Assembly (NCBI GenBank): GCA_024684395.1
Contig: JAIKWY010000073.1
Coordinates: forward strand, 18,720-82,719
Length of the DNA stretch: 64,000 bases
Source of the DNA: Oscillospiraceae bacterium
GTDB lineage: Bacteria; Bacillota; Clostridia; Oscillospirales; Ruminococcaceae
Direction: 5' to 3'
Shown here: piece by piece, positions 1 to 8,032 of the stretch
Layout of the letters: each line of letters begins with the position of its first letter
How positions within the stretch are numbered: position 1 is the stretch's first letter
Position numbers and translations under genes: made by a program
The notes under the pieces: model-generated
The model's database searches: none
The model's input: only the letters and a program-made list of their open reading frames with translations
Told to the model about the DNA's origin: nothing

Positions 1-97
1 GCTCGTTGGCAACGTCCACCGAGCGGACGAAGGCATTTTTCTTTGTGAGAAGATATATCGTTTCGAGGTAATCCTCGCCGGATTCATGTAACGGCAT
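1..97 (-). CDS. DtxR/MntR-family metal-dependent regulator (N-terminal fragment)
   Basis: Only the first 32 codons are inside the window; the gene continues past its left edge. The translation opens MPLHESGEDYLETIYLL and continues with a lysine-rich turn and VRSVDVANE. That is the first helix and the start of the winged helix-turn-helix of the DtxR/MntR/IdeR family, whose members typically begin with SxEDYLExIYxL. These proteins are Fe(II)- or Mn(II)-activated repressors of metal transport genes. The start is supported by AAGGAGC eight bases upstream and by a sigma-A-like promoter behind it. The metal-binding and dimerisation domains cannot be seen, so the metal specificity is unknown. Confidence 0.75.
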   Translation of the reverse strand, partial: MPLHESGEDYLETIYLLTKKNAFVRSVDVANE

Positions 98-133
98 AAG
101 AATGCTCCTTTCACAGGTGATGTCTGTAGTTCT

Positions 134-162
134 ATTGTAGCATATCGGGGCGGAAAAAGCAA
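134..162 (-). promoter_or_regulatory. Sigma-A-type promoter of the DtxR-like gene
   Basis: Read on the minus strand: -35 TTGCTT, 17-bp spacer, extended -10 (TGC followed by TACAAT). It lies about 40 bp before the start codon of the DtxR-like gene. Confidence 0.6.
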
Positions 163-169
163 GGGCTCC

Positions 170-460
170 ACAACAAAATCCATGTTGTTAGGGCGGAGCC
201 GATCTGGTTTTTTTGATCAAACTTTTTTTCTCTAAAAAAGATTGCAGGGATCCAAGGGACAGCGTCCCTTGGTCGCCCGCCGCAGCGGGCGAGATCTCCT
301 TGCCGGAGGGCGCTCCGCAAGGGGTGAATTGAAAAAACAGTCCGGTGGACTGTTTTTTCAAGAGGGGACGCCCTGCAAGAGAGGGCGTCCCCTACCTCGC
401 CGCCATGTATGCCTTTCCTTGCCGCCATCGGCGGCAAAAACAGCTTTTTGACAAAAAACG
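170..460. repeat. Hairpin-array intergenic repeat (family C)
   Basis: This non-coding stretch of about 290 bp is a run of inverted repeats. First comes an A/T block (TTTTTTTGATCAAACTTTTT, 209-228). Then follow hairpins around AAGGGACAGCGTCCCTT, CGCCCGCCGCAGCGGGCG, CCTTGCCGGAGGGCGCTCC with GGAG/CTCC arms, GAACAGTCCGGTGGACTGTT-like arms with flanking A and T runs, and AGGGGACGCCC/GGGCGTCCCCT. The A/T block and the first two hairpins recur at 33271-33361, so this is a dispersed element. The last hairpins may also terminate the neighbouring minus-strand gene. No gene is seen. Confidence 0.6.
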
Positions 461-492
461 CCGCACTCTTCATTCAGAGCACGGCATTTTCA

Positions 493-2286
493 TCAATAGA
501 TCAGCTTATACAGCGAAGAATACTCCGCCATGTGGTCTGCCAGTGTGAATCGGGTGGAATATCCGGGGTCGTTGATGGTGAAATCACTTGCCTTGAAGTT
601 CACGCCGTCGCCCGTGTAGCCGGTGACGATGACGAAATGCATCCCGGAGGAGCCCTTCTTGCAGCCGAGCACAACAGGTCTTCCGTCACGCAGCAGATCA
701 TAGAGATGCTGCATGTTCGCCTGTGTGATGCCGCCGCTGTAGGTCTCCACGGTGTAGCCGAGATCGGTCACAAGGCTCCAGCTCGAAAGTCCGCCGCCGC
801 CCGAGAATTTCAGCATGTCGCGCATCTCGATGGGCGTGGTCTCCTCGCCCGTGGTATAGGTGTGGAGCATTGCCAGTGAGGTGACAAGGCATCCTACCTT
901 GCCGATGGTGGAGCCGCCGAGACTTGCGCTGCCCCAGCGTGCGTCCTTCTGCTTGTAGCTGATGACATCGAGCACATCCGGGACTTCCTCTACTGCGGAA
1001 ACGCCGTTCTCGTCAAAGGCATAGCGTGTGCCGTCGATGCGGAACTTCACAGAGACCGCCATCGCACCGCTTTCCCGGAAATAATAGCTCACACCGTCGA
1101 TCTCGATCCAGCCGGTCTGTGTACAGCCGTTCTCATCGAGGAAATAGCGGCTGCCGTCGATATCGGTCAGCCCCGTGCAGCGTTTGCCGTTTTCATCGAA
1201 ATAGCATGTGCTGCCGTCGATCTCCGTCCAGCCGACCGCCTTGACGCCGTCAGTGTAATAGCAGCCGTCCAGCCAGCCGTTCACCGCCTTGCCGTTCTCC
1301 GCAAAGAGCCGGATCACGCCGTCCGTCTCGACCTCGCCCGTCTGCATCACGCCGTCCGCATCGAAGCAGTACAGCCCGCTTTCAAGCGTCACCAGACCGG
1401 TCAGCATTCTGCCGTTCTCATCGAAATAATACCGCTTGCCGTCGATCGTTGCAAAACTGTCGCAGAGCGTGGATTGCAGCTCCGGATCGAAATAGCAGCG
1501 AGCGCCGTCATATTCAAACCAGCCGGATGTCCGTGCGCCGGTCTCCTCATCGAAATGATACGGGATCCCGCTCATCTCCACAGCGCCCTTTACGGCGCCG
1601 TCCTCATACGTGATGTAATAGACCTCGCCTTCGATGCTCGTCAGCCCGTAAACGGGTTCGAGCGTCTCGGGATGGATATAGAAGCGCCGTCCGTCCGCAT
1701 CCTCGACCCAGCCGCTGATGGGAACACCGCTGTTGTCGCTCACAAGGTGCTTCTCCTCGGAGACATGGACAGCGTTGTCCAGTTCGCCGGTCTCCGGATC
1801 GGCATAATAGGCAGTGCCGTCCATCTCAAACTCGCCCCGCAGCAGAGAACCGTCCTCCGCAAAGGCGTAGAGCTTGTCCTCGATCTCGAAGAAGCCAGTT
1901 ACCTTGCCCTGTTCCGGATCCACATAATAGGTCTCGTCAAAGTAGGACACCCAGCCGAATACCGGCTCACCGGTGGAGGGATCGTAGTAATAGCGCCTGC
2001 CGTCCACGGTCTGCCAGTCGGTCTTGAGGGCGCCGCTGAACCCGAACAGATAGGGAACGCCGCCGATCGTGACTTCGCCGACCGCATTGCTGCCGTCTTC
2101 GTAGACATAGTACTGTCTGCCGTCCTTGGTGACCCATTCGCCGGACGGCTCTGTTGTTTCGGATACCGTGGCTGCCCCGGTCTCAGTCATGGTCTCTGTC
2201 TCAGCAGCATTTGCAGTCAGTGCGCTGCCGCCCAGGATCATGACCGCTGCCAGAGCAGCCACGGTTATCCCTGCATAATTTGCCAT
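493..2286 (-). CDS. Secreted cell-wall-binding-repeat protein with C39-like cysteine peptidase domain
   Basis: The 597-residue protein starts at an ATG preceded by AAAGGAGG, which is preferred over an ATG nine codons upstream that has no such site. It opens with a signal peptide (MANYAGITVAALAAVMILGG, predicted cleavage near ANA-AE). Residues 55-430 are roughly 17-20 tandem aromatic/glycine repeats (G-W, YY, F-DE-NG patterns) of the cell-wall/choline-binding repeat class, expected to hold the protein on the envelope. Residues 440-597 form a papain-like C39-type domain: Cys in KVGCLVTSLAM, His in GMHFVIVTGY, and INDPGY as the third site. C39-like proteins cleave peptides or amides; the substrate here is unknown. 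It is the last gene of a three-gene minus-strand run with the FkbM and PH-domain genes. Confidence 0.85.
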   Translation of the reverse strand: MANYAGITVAALAAVMILGGSALTANAAETETMTETGAATVSETTEPSGEWVTKDGRQYYVYEDGSNAVGEVTIGGVPYLFGFSGALKTDWQTVDGRRYYYDPSTGEPVFGWVSYFDETYYVDPEQGKVTGFFEIEDKLYAFAEDGSLLRGEFEMDGTAYYADPETGELDNAVHVSEEKHLVSDNSGVPISGWVEDADGRRFYIHPETLEPVYGLTSIEGEVYYITYEDGAVKGAVEMSGIPYHFDEETGARTSGWFEYDGARCYFDPELQSTLCDSFATIDGKRYYFDENGRMLTGLVTLESGLYCFDADGVMQTGEVETDGVIRLFAENGKAVNGWLDGCYYTDGVKAVGWTEIDGSTCYFDENGKRCTGLTDIDGSRYFLDENGCTQTGWIEIDGVSYYFRESGAMAVSVKFRIDGTRYAFDENGVSAVEEVPDVLDVISYKQKDARWGSASLGGSTIGKVGCLVTSLAMLHTYTTGEETTPIEMRDMLKFSGGGGLSSWSLVTDLGYTVETYSGGITQANMQHLYDLLRDGRPVVLGCKKGSSGMHFVIVTGYTGDGVNFKASDFTINDPGYSTRFTLADHMAEYSSLYKLIY

Positions 2287-2319
2287 TGGTATCGCCTCCT
2301 TTGCAGATGGCAATCGGTG

Positions 2320-3435
2320 TTATGCCCCGGTCTCCGGAATGGCATAGAGATTCGTCTCCCATGCCGGGATATAGAGCCGGTGGCGGATATAGAGCTTGTA
2401 GCGTGGATTGAGCTTGTGAACGAGCAGCGGGAGCTCAAAGAGATCCTCATTGCGGTGATAGATCGCCACAGCGAGCTTCGGTGCAAAATGCCCGATGGTC
2501 TTTGCCGCACCCCAGAGCGCCTCCCGCTCAAAGCCCTCGACATCCATCTTCAGCAGCGTCGCCGGAGCGCCCTTCAGGAGCGTGTCCACGCTGCGTGCCT
2601 CCATCGTGTCACCGGTGGAGGAGAGCACGGACTGACGGCCGGATTTTGAGCTGAACGGCAGCTCCGTGTCGCAGCACCAGGCTGCACACTGGAACAGGCT
2701 GACCTGCATCATCTCGTTCTCCTCGATATATGCCACGAGCTTCTTGAAATTCTTCTTATCCGGCTCCACCGCATGGATGGAATTGTATTTGTGATGGGTA
2801 AAGCGCAGCAGCTCCCGGATGGTGTCGCCGTTGTAGGCGCCCAGATCCACAAAGCTCTCGTTGCGTGTCGGGCGGAGGATCTGCTTGTAGATCTCCTCCG
2901 GCTCGGACGTGACGGCATCGAGATAGCGGATGTTGCCGCTGATCTTGTAGAGGATGATGTTGAGGTACACTCTGCGGGACTCGTCATCCGCTAAATTGCG
3001 GTAGACCGCATTCAGCTCCGGCAGATGCTCCATGCAGTAGTTGTAGTCAAACAGCCCGCCGCCGATGACCGGCACATCCGGCACATAGAGCGTGTGCCGC
3101 TTGGCAAGCTCCCGGATGTACTCCACCAGAGACGGATACCCCGCCGCAAATGCCAGCACGATGACGAAATCATCGACCATCTCCTCGACCTCGCTGAGCT
3201 TGTGTACCCGGTAGCCCGCAAAGGAATGTCCCCGGACAAACTCATCGCTCGCAAAGATGCCGGCGACCGGGATGCCGTATTTCGCAAAGACCGACATGAT
3301 CTTTGCTGCACCGTCGCCCATGCCGTAGATGAAGATCGGGCGCTTTTCGGCTTTCAGGCGCTCCCAGCAGGTGCGCTTTTCCGTGATCAGGCTCTCCAGC
3401 CCTGCCCCCTTCGGGGGATATGCAGTGACGTTCAT
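2320..3435 (-). CDS. FkbM-family SAM-dependent methyltransferase
   Basis: 371 residues. Residues 30-140 form a Rossmann-like module (FIYGMGDGAAKIMSVFAKYG) often placed before FkbM domains. Residues 185-365 are the FkbM (Methyltransf_21) domain: SAM-binding FVDLGAYNGDT, acidic HAVEPD at the end of strand 2, and the family signature LLKMDVEGFEREALWGA. FkbM enzymes O-methylate sugars or other small polar acceptors, commonly on surface glycans. The ATG has AGGAGT seven bases upstream and lies five bases after the stop of the PH-domain gene, so the two are probably co-transcribed. The acceptor cannot be predicted. Confidence 0.85.
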   Translation of the reverse strand: MNVTAYPPKGAGLESLITEKRTCWERLKAEKRPIFIYGMGDGAAKIMSVFAKYGIPVAGIFASDEFVRGHSFAGYRVHKLSEVEEMVDDFVIVLAFAAGYPSLVEYIRELAKRHTLYVPDVPVIGGGLFDYNYCMEHLPELNAVYRNLADDESRRVYLNIILYKISGNIRYLDAVTSEPEEIYKQILRPTRNESFVDLGAYNGDTIRELLRFTHHKYNSIHAVEPDKKNFKKLVAYIEENEMMQVSLFQCAAWCCDTELPFSSKSGRQSVLSSTGDTMEARSVDTLLKGAPATLLKMDVEGFEREALWGAAKTIGHFAPKLAVAIYHRNEDLFELPLLVHKLNPRYKLYIRHRLYIPAWETNLYAIPETGA

Positions 3436-3440
3436 GCCGC

Positions 3441-3863
3441 TTACTCCTGATGATCCATGTCGGGATCGAAGTCCCCGTGCCCGTGGATCGGCGCATGACC
3501 CATCGCATAGAGGTCTCTGCCTCTTGTGCCGTAGCGGTCACGTTCGAGGTTGATGTGCTTGTCGAGCAGATCCATGACCTCATGGGGATTCTTGATGCAG
3601 AGGATATCCGCCTCCGGAGAATCCGTGTCCCGGCTGCAAATGTGGATGGTGCCGCAGCCGACCATGCGCTGTCCCATCGGCATGATGAGCTTCTTGTCGG
3701 TGATCTTGTAGAGGTCGATCTCGTCCTCCTCGAGGTTGAAGACGCCCTTGCGGCGGATGAGCTTGGTCTCTGTTAGATAATAGATGGTGAATGACCACGG
3801 AAGCCCGAACAGTGTCCGCTTCCGGTCACGCCAGATGTATTTGGGTTCGTTTTTCTTTGCCAT
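3441..3863 (-). CDS. Bacterial PH-domain-like protein
   Basis: 140 residues without a signal peptide. Residues 10-100 resemble the bacterial PH (bPH2/YdbS-like) fold. RTLFGLPWSFTIYYLTETKLI is the usual opening beta-hairpin with an aromatic W-F-Y-L-T core, followed by KGVFNLEEDEIDLYKITDK and later GTIHICSRDTDSPEADILCIKNP. The strand pattern ends in a helix (EVMDLLDKHINLERDRYG). The last 25 residues are rich in His, Asp and Met and could bind metal. Bacterial PH-like domains mediate protein or lipid contacts, and no enzymatic residues are visible. It is first in the run leading to the FkbM and C39-like genes. The start has GGGGGT upstream. Confidence 0.65.
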   Translation of the reverse strand: MAKKNEPKYIWRDRKRTLFGLPWSFTIYYLTETKLIRRKGVFNLEEDEIDLYKITDKKLIMPMGQRMVGCGTIHICSRDTDSPEADILCIKNPHEVMDLLDKHINLERDRYGTRGRDLYAMGHAPIHGHGDFDPDMDHQE

Positions 3864-3917
3864 AATAGTTGACCCCCATTCCGGTTGTTATTGATGAAGG
3901 AGAGACTTGCAAAGCCT

Positions 3918-3998
3918 GCCCCCTCCGCCGCCGTTCGGCGGCACCTCCCCCGGAGGGGGAGGGATCGGGGAGGATGCTGCGCACCCTCAGACCCGCTT
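3918..3998 (-). repeat. GC-rich intergenic repeat, family A (inverted orientation)
   Basis: The core reads CCGCCGCCGTTCGGCGGC followed by a CACCTCCCCC block and a GGGTGCGCAGC-type arm. It is the reverse complement of the element at 57484-57580, and it abuts the stop codon of the GH31 gene. Its palindromes can form strong hairpins in RNA from either strand. Confidence 0.75.
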
Positions 3999-6401
3999 TT
4001 ATTCACTTATTTTTAACAGCACTTCCGTAACACCATTGCCGACCTTTGCGGCAACGCCGCATTGGGAGGCACCTGCCAGCAGGGGCTCTCCGCCGCCGTT
4101 AAACAGGCGCACCGTGAACGTCTTTTCCGTCGGCGTAGCCGTGACCTTGACAGTATCGCCGGAACGTATAGCTGTGATCGTGACGATGAGGTTTGCCTCG
4201 CTGTCATAGATCTTCGCTTCCGCCGTTTTCCCGTCACCAAGGCTGTAAATGACCGCTTCGGCATCCTGTACATAGTCATAGACGCTGTCCTGTACAAAAT
4301 CACCATAGACAATGATCGAATCCGGTCTTGCCAGCACGGGCATTTCGAGGAAGCTGCACTTCCTGCGGACAAAGCGTCCGCCCTCAAAGGTCTCCCCGGT
4401 GATGATGTCCGTCCATGTCCCCGCCGTGAGATAGACATCCGCCGTGCCCTCGGCATTCATGACCGGTGCACACAGCAGATCATCACCAAGCATGTACTGC
4501 CTGTCGAGCGTGGGAACAGCCGGATCCTCCGCATAGGAAAGCACCATCGGGCGCATCATCGGGATGCCGGTCTCGTGCGTTTTCACCGCCTGCGCAAACA
4601 GATACGGCATCAGCCTGCCTTTGAGCTTCACGAAGAAGCGCAGCACGGCACATGCATTCTCCGGGTTTGCCGGATCGTCCTCCTCATACGCCCACGGCAC
4701 TCTGTAAGACGTGGAGCCGTGCAGACGGGAGTGCGTGGACAGCAGCCCGAAGGCGCACCAGCGCTTGTAGACATCCGCCGTGGCAGTCTGTTCAAAGCCG
4801 CCGATGTCGTGCGAGAAGAAGCCGAAGCCCGAAGCACAGAGCGAAAGCCCGCCCCGGAGCGTCTCCGCCATCGAGGTGAACTCCGCCGAGCAGTCGCCGC
4901 CCCAGTGTACCGGGAATTTCTGCCCGCCCACGGTGGCGCTCCTGGCGAAGAGCACGGTATGGTCTTTGCCCTTTTCGCCTTCGAGCGCTTCAAATACGCA
5001 CTTATTATATAGGTAGGTGTAATAATTGTGCATCATGATCGGGTCGCTGCCGTCATGGTACACGCAGTCGAACGGGATGCGCTCGCCGAAGTCGGTCTTG
5101 ATGGCATCCACACCCATCCGGCACAGCGTCCGGATGTGATTCCCGAACCACTGATAGGCTTCCGGGTTCGTGAAATCCACGATCGCCATACCCGGCTGCC
5201 AGAGGTCGCTCTGGAAGACGGAGCCGTCCTTGTTCCGGATGAAATAGCCCTTCTCTGCGCCCTCGTCAAAGAGCCGGGAACGCTGGGAAATATAGGGGTT
5301 GATCCAGACGCAGACCCCGAGCTTCCGGTCATGCAGCCGCCGGAGCAGCCCCTCCGGATCCGGGAACGCCGTCTTGTCCCACTCGAAATTCGTCCACTCC
5401 CAGGCTTTCATCCAGAAGCAGTCGAAATGGAACATCCGCAGCGGAATATCCCGCTGGAACATTCCGTCCACAAACTCGTTGACGGTCTCCTCGTTGTAGT
5501 CCGTCGTGAAGGAGGTGGAAAGCCACAGCCCGAAGGACTCCGCCGGCGGGAGCGCCGGCTTTCCGGTAAGGTCGGTGTATTTTACCAGCACCTCTTCGAG
5601 ATTGGTTCCTGCAAAGAAGTAGTACTCGATCTCCTCCCCGGGGAGCGTCATGCTGACCTTGGAGACAGTATCGGAAGCGACTTCATAGCTCACCTTGCCG
5701 GGGCTGTTGACGAAAACGCCGTACCCCCGTGAGGACAGATAGAACGGGATGCTCTTGTAGCTCTGCTCGGAGCAGGTGCCGCCGTCGGCATTCCAGATCT
5801 CGACGTTCTGCCCGTTCTTGACAAAGGTCGTGAACTTCTCACCGAAGCCGTAGATCTGCTCGCCCACATCGAGCGAAAGCTGCTCCCGGATGAATGCATT
5901 GTGCGGATCCACCGGATCATTGAAGCACCGGTCATCCCGCTGCAAGTTCCGCCGTGCATCGGCATGGAAGGCGTCCTCCTCGATGTAGGACGTAGACCGC
6001 CACCCGCCACCCGTCAGGCGCTTTCCGTCGTAGGAAAAAGCCACATCCCACTGAAAGCCCTTCATGATGCGGACAGATGTCTTCCCGGCGGTCAGCGTCA
6101 CGGACTGTTCGTCCTCGGTGATCTGTGCCTTGTAGCCGGTCGGCTCGTTCAGCTCGAATTTCGGCTGATGCTTCAGCGTGCCCTTGTGATGGACGATGTG
6201 TACCTTGATGACATCCTCCGCCACGGCTGTATACGTGATCTCCAGTGTCACGCCGCCGAGCGTCATGGCACGGTTATAGATCGGAGTGGTGGTGGCAAAG
6301 ACGGAGACAGTGTTCTCCGTGCAGACCACCTCATACGCCTGCGAGGCGTAGTAGACCTGATAGCCCTTTTTCTGTAACCAGAGGCCGTCGGAAAATTTCA
6401 T
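3999..6401 (-). CDS. yicI: Glycoside hydrolase family 31, alpha-xylosidase (YicI type)
   Basis: 800 residues, close to the usual YicI length (about 770). No signal peptide is seen, so it is probably cytoplasmic and acts on imported oligosaccharides. The order is an N-terminal beta-sandwich, a (beta/alpha)8 barrel, and C-terminal beta domains. The nucleophile Asp437 lies in DAIKTDFGERIP and the acid/base Asp503 in HWGGDCSAEF. The barrel signatures LRMFHFDCFWMK, VWINPYISQRS and FFSHDIGGFE match alpha-xylosidases that release xylose from isoprimeverose or xyloglucan oligosaccharides better than alpha-glucosidases. It is monocistronic with its own promoter. This fits a plant-cell-wall degrader. 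Substrate specificity is inferred from family resemblance. Confidence 0.88.
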   Translation of the reverse strand: MKFSDGLWLQKKGYQVYYASQAYEVVCTENTVSVFATTTPIYNRAMTLGGVTLEITYTAVAEDVIKVHIVHHKGTLKHQPKFELNEPTGYKAQITEDEQSVTLTAGKTSVRIMKGFQWDVAFSYDGKRLTGGGWRSTSYIEEDAFHADARRNLQRDDRCFNDPVDPHNAFIREQLSLDVGEQIYGFGEKFTTFVKNGQNVEIWNADGGTCSEQSYKSIPFYLSSRGYGVFVNSPGKVSYEVASDTVSKVSMTLPGEEIEYYFFAGTNLEEVLVKYTDLTGKPALPPAESFGLWLSTSFTTDYNEETVNEFVDGMFQRDIPLRMFHFDCFWMKAWEWTNFEWDKTAFPDPEGLLRRLHDRKLGVCVWINPYISQRSRLFDEGAEKGYFIRNKDGSVFQSDLWQPGMAIVDFTNPEAYQWFGNHIRTLCRMGVDAIKTDFGERIPFDCVYHDGSDPIMMHNYYTYLYNKCVFEALEGEKGKDHTVLFARSATVGGQKFPVHWGGDCSAEFTSMAETLRGGLSLCASGFGFFSHDIGGFEQTATADVYKRWCAFGLLSTHSRLHGSTSYRVPWAYEEDDPANPENACAVLRFFVKLKGRLMPYLFAQAVKTHETGIPMMRPMVLSYAEDPAVPTLDRQYMLGDDLLCAPVMNAEGTADVYLTAGTWTDIITGETFEGGRFVRRKCSFLEMPVLARPDSIIVYGDFVQDSVYDYVQDAEAVIYSLGDGKTAEAKIYDSEANLIVTITAIRSGDTVKVTATPTEKTFTVRLFNGGGEPLLAGASQCGVAAKVGNGVTEVLLKISE

Positions 6402-6457
6402 GAGAGTACCTCCGTTATAGGATCTTTGACCGCATGGAGCAGTCAGGATATACTAAT

Positions 6458-6486
6458 ATTGTAACACATTTGTAATCATTTGTCAA
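6458..6486 (-). promoter_or_regulatory. Promoter of the GH31 gene
   Basis: On the minus strand: -35 TTGACA, 17-bp spacer, -10 TACAAT, about 57 bp before the start codon of the GH31 gene. Confidence 0.65.
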
Positions 6487-6561
6487 TCAGATTTTTTCTT
6501 TTTTAAAGCAATGGACATACGACCGCCGACAAAGAGAGCGTGCATTTCTGAGTGCTAATAA

Positions 6562-7045
6562 AGCGCAATGCTGCGCTTTTGGGCGGGTCTAAGGGGGCGC
6601 CAGCCCCCTCTTTGTCCTCCCCCAACGGGGGAGGTGCCGTCGAACGGCGGCGGAGGGGGCGGCTTGCAGGCAACTTGCCCCAGAATCAGAAACACTCTCG
6701 TCCTCCGACAAAGAGCTTATATAACGCAATGCTGTGCTTTTTGGCGGGTCTAAGGGGGCGCCAGCCCCCTCTTTGTCCTCCCCCAACAGGGGAGGTGCCG
6801 CCGAACGGCGGCGGAGGGGACGGCTTGCAGGCAGCTTGCCCCAGGATCAGAAACGTTCCCGTCCTCCGACAAAGAGCTTATATAACGCAATGCTGCGCTT
6901 TTCAGTGGGTCTAAGGGGGCGCCAGCCCCCTCTTTGTCCTCCCCAACGGGGGAGGTCCGCCGAACGGCGGCGGAGGGGGCAGTTTGCAGGCAGCCTGCCC
7001 CAGGATCAGAAACGTTCCCGTTCGTGCCGCTCCTCCGACAAAAAT
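6562..7045 (+). repeat. Three tandem copies of a 161-bp GC-rich element
   Basis: Three direct copies begin at the shared GCAATGCTG at 6565, 6726 and 6887, an exact 161-bp period. Each copy holds a GCGCAATGCTGCGC-type hairpin, an AAGGGGGCGCCAGCCCCCTC hairpin, a CCTCCCCAACGGGGGAGG hairpin, a GCCGNCGAACGGCGGCGG block, GGCTTGCAGGC, and a TCCGACAAA tail. The third copy runs directly into the pth promoter. Short open frames inside it are low-complexity and not supported as genes. Confidence 0.85.
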
Positions 7046-7049
7046 CCCC

Positions 7050-7078
7050 TTGCATTTTGCGCAGAAATGTGATATAAT
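7050..7078 (+). promoter_or_regulatory. Promoter of pth
   Basis: TTGCAT, 17-bp spacer, TATAAT, directly after the third tandem repeat and about 105 bp before the pth start. The 5' leader is therefore around 100 nt; no known riboswitch is recognised in it. Confidence 0.7.
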
Positions 7079-7184
7079 AAGGTATATCGTAAGAGTCGCA
7101 GAAGAAAGGCGGTACACGGTCGTGTACCGTCCGGTGTTGTTATGTCCGGAAAAGTGCCGGATAGATGCAGAAAGGGGAAGAAAC

Positions 7185-7811
7185 ATGGGAATCATGGACA
7201 TTTTCGCACAGCTCGAAAAGGAGAGCGCCGCCAGGCACGGCAAGCCGGAATGGCTCATCGTCGGCCTCGGCAATCCGGGTATGCAGTATGAGAACACCCG
7301 CCACAATGCGGGCTTTCTGGCGATCGACACCCTCGCTGCCGAGGAGAATGTGAAGATCGACCGCCTCCGCTTCAAGGGCTATACCGGGGACGTGACCCTC
7401 GGCGAACAGCGCTGCCTGCTGCTCAAGCCCCAGACCTACATGAACAACAGCGGCGAAGCCGTTGTGCAGGCGCTCCAGTTCTACAAGCTCGACACATCGC
7501 ATCTCATCGTGATGTTCGATGACATCTCCCTCGCCCCCGGCAAGCTCCGCATCCGCCGCAAGGGCTCCGCAGGCGGTCACAACGGCATCAAGAGCATCAT
7601 CGAGCTGACCGGCTCGGATGATTTCGCCCGCATCAAGCTCGGCGTCGGCGCCAAGCCCCGCAAGGAGATGGATCTTGCCGACTGGGTGCTGAGCAAGTTC
7701 CGCCCCGAGGAAAAGGAGCCCATGCAGGAAGCCTGCAAGAACGCCGCCGCCTGTCTCCGCCTGATGGTCGAAGGCAAGACGACCGAGGCAATGAACCAGT
7801 ACAATTCCTGA
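7185..7811 (+). CDS. pth: Peptidyl-tRNA hydrolase
   Basis: 208 residues, slightly longer than the typical 185-195 because of an N-terminal extension (MGIMDIFAQLEKESAARHGK). It releases tRNA from peptidyl-tRNA dropped by ribosomes. Family motifs are intact: LIVGLGNPG, NTRHNAGF (catalytic His), LKPQTYMNNSG, the catalytic Asp in IVMFDDISL, and GGHNGIKSI. The start follows AAAGGGGAAG. The frame is open further upstream through the repeat, but the conserved motif begins just after this ATG. mfd follows after 220 bp; pth-mfd is a common bacterial neighbourhood. Confidence 0.95.
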   Translation: MGIMDIFAQLEKESAARHGKPEWLIVGLGNPGMQYENTRHNAGFLAIDTLAAEENVKIDRLRFKGYTGDVTLGEQRCLLLKPQTYMNNSGEAVVQALQFYKLDTSHLIVMFDDISLAPGKLRIRRKGSAGGHNGIKSIIELTGSDDFARIKLGVGAKPRKEMDLADWVLSKFRPEEKEPMQEACKNAAACLRLMVEGKTTEAMNQYNS

Positions 7812-7837
7812 CCGCTCCGATATGGAAATCAATCTGA

Positions 7838-7935
7838 AAAGCGGGTTAAGGGGGCGCAGCCCCCTTAAAACCCTTCCTCCCCCTTGGGGGAGGTGCCGCC
7901 GAATGGCGGCGGAGGGGGGCAGCTTTGCGCTGCTC
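7838..7935 (+). repeat. GC-rich intergenic repeat, family A
   Basis: A GCGGGTTAAGGGGGCGCAGC arm and its complement, then CTCCCCCTTGGGGGAG, then GCCGCCGAATGGCGGCGG. It sits between pth and mfd and could act as a processing or attenuation hairpin; there is no clear T-run. Confidence 0.75.
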
Positions 7936-8032
7936 ATGCGCATTTCTGAAACCTAAGATCATTTTTCATACTGCTTGTGTACGAGATCTTATCTATCACA
8001 TGAGAGCATACCTATTATAAAGGGGGAGCACT

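Noticed and set aside
6562..7072. Overlapping small open frames inside the 161-bp tandem repeats as genes
   Set aside because: They are proline/glycine/arginine-rich translations of GC-rich hairpins, open in several frames on both strands, without ribosome sites.
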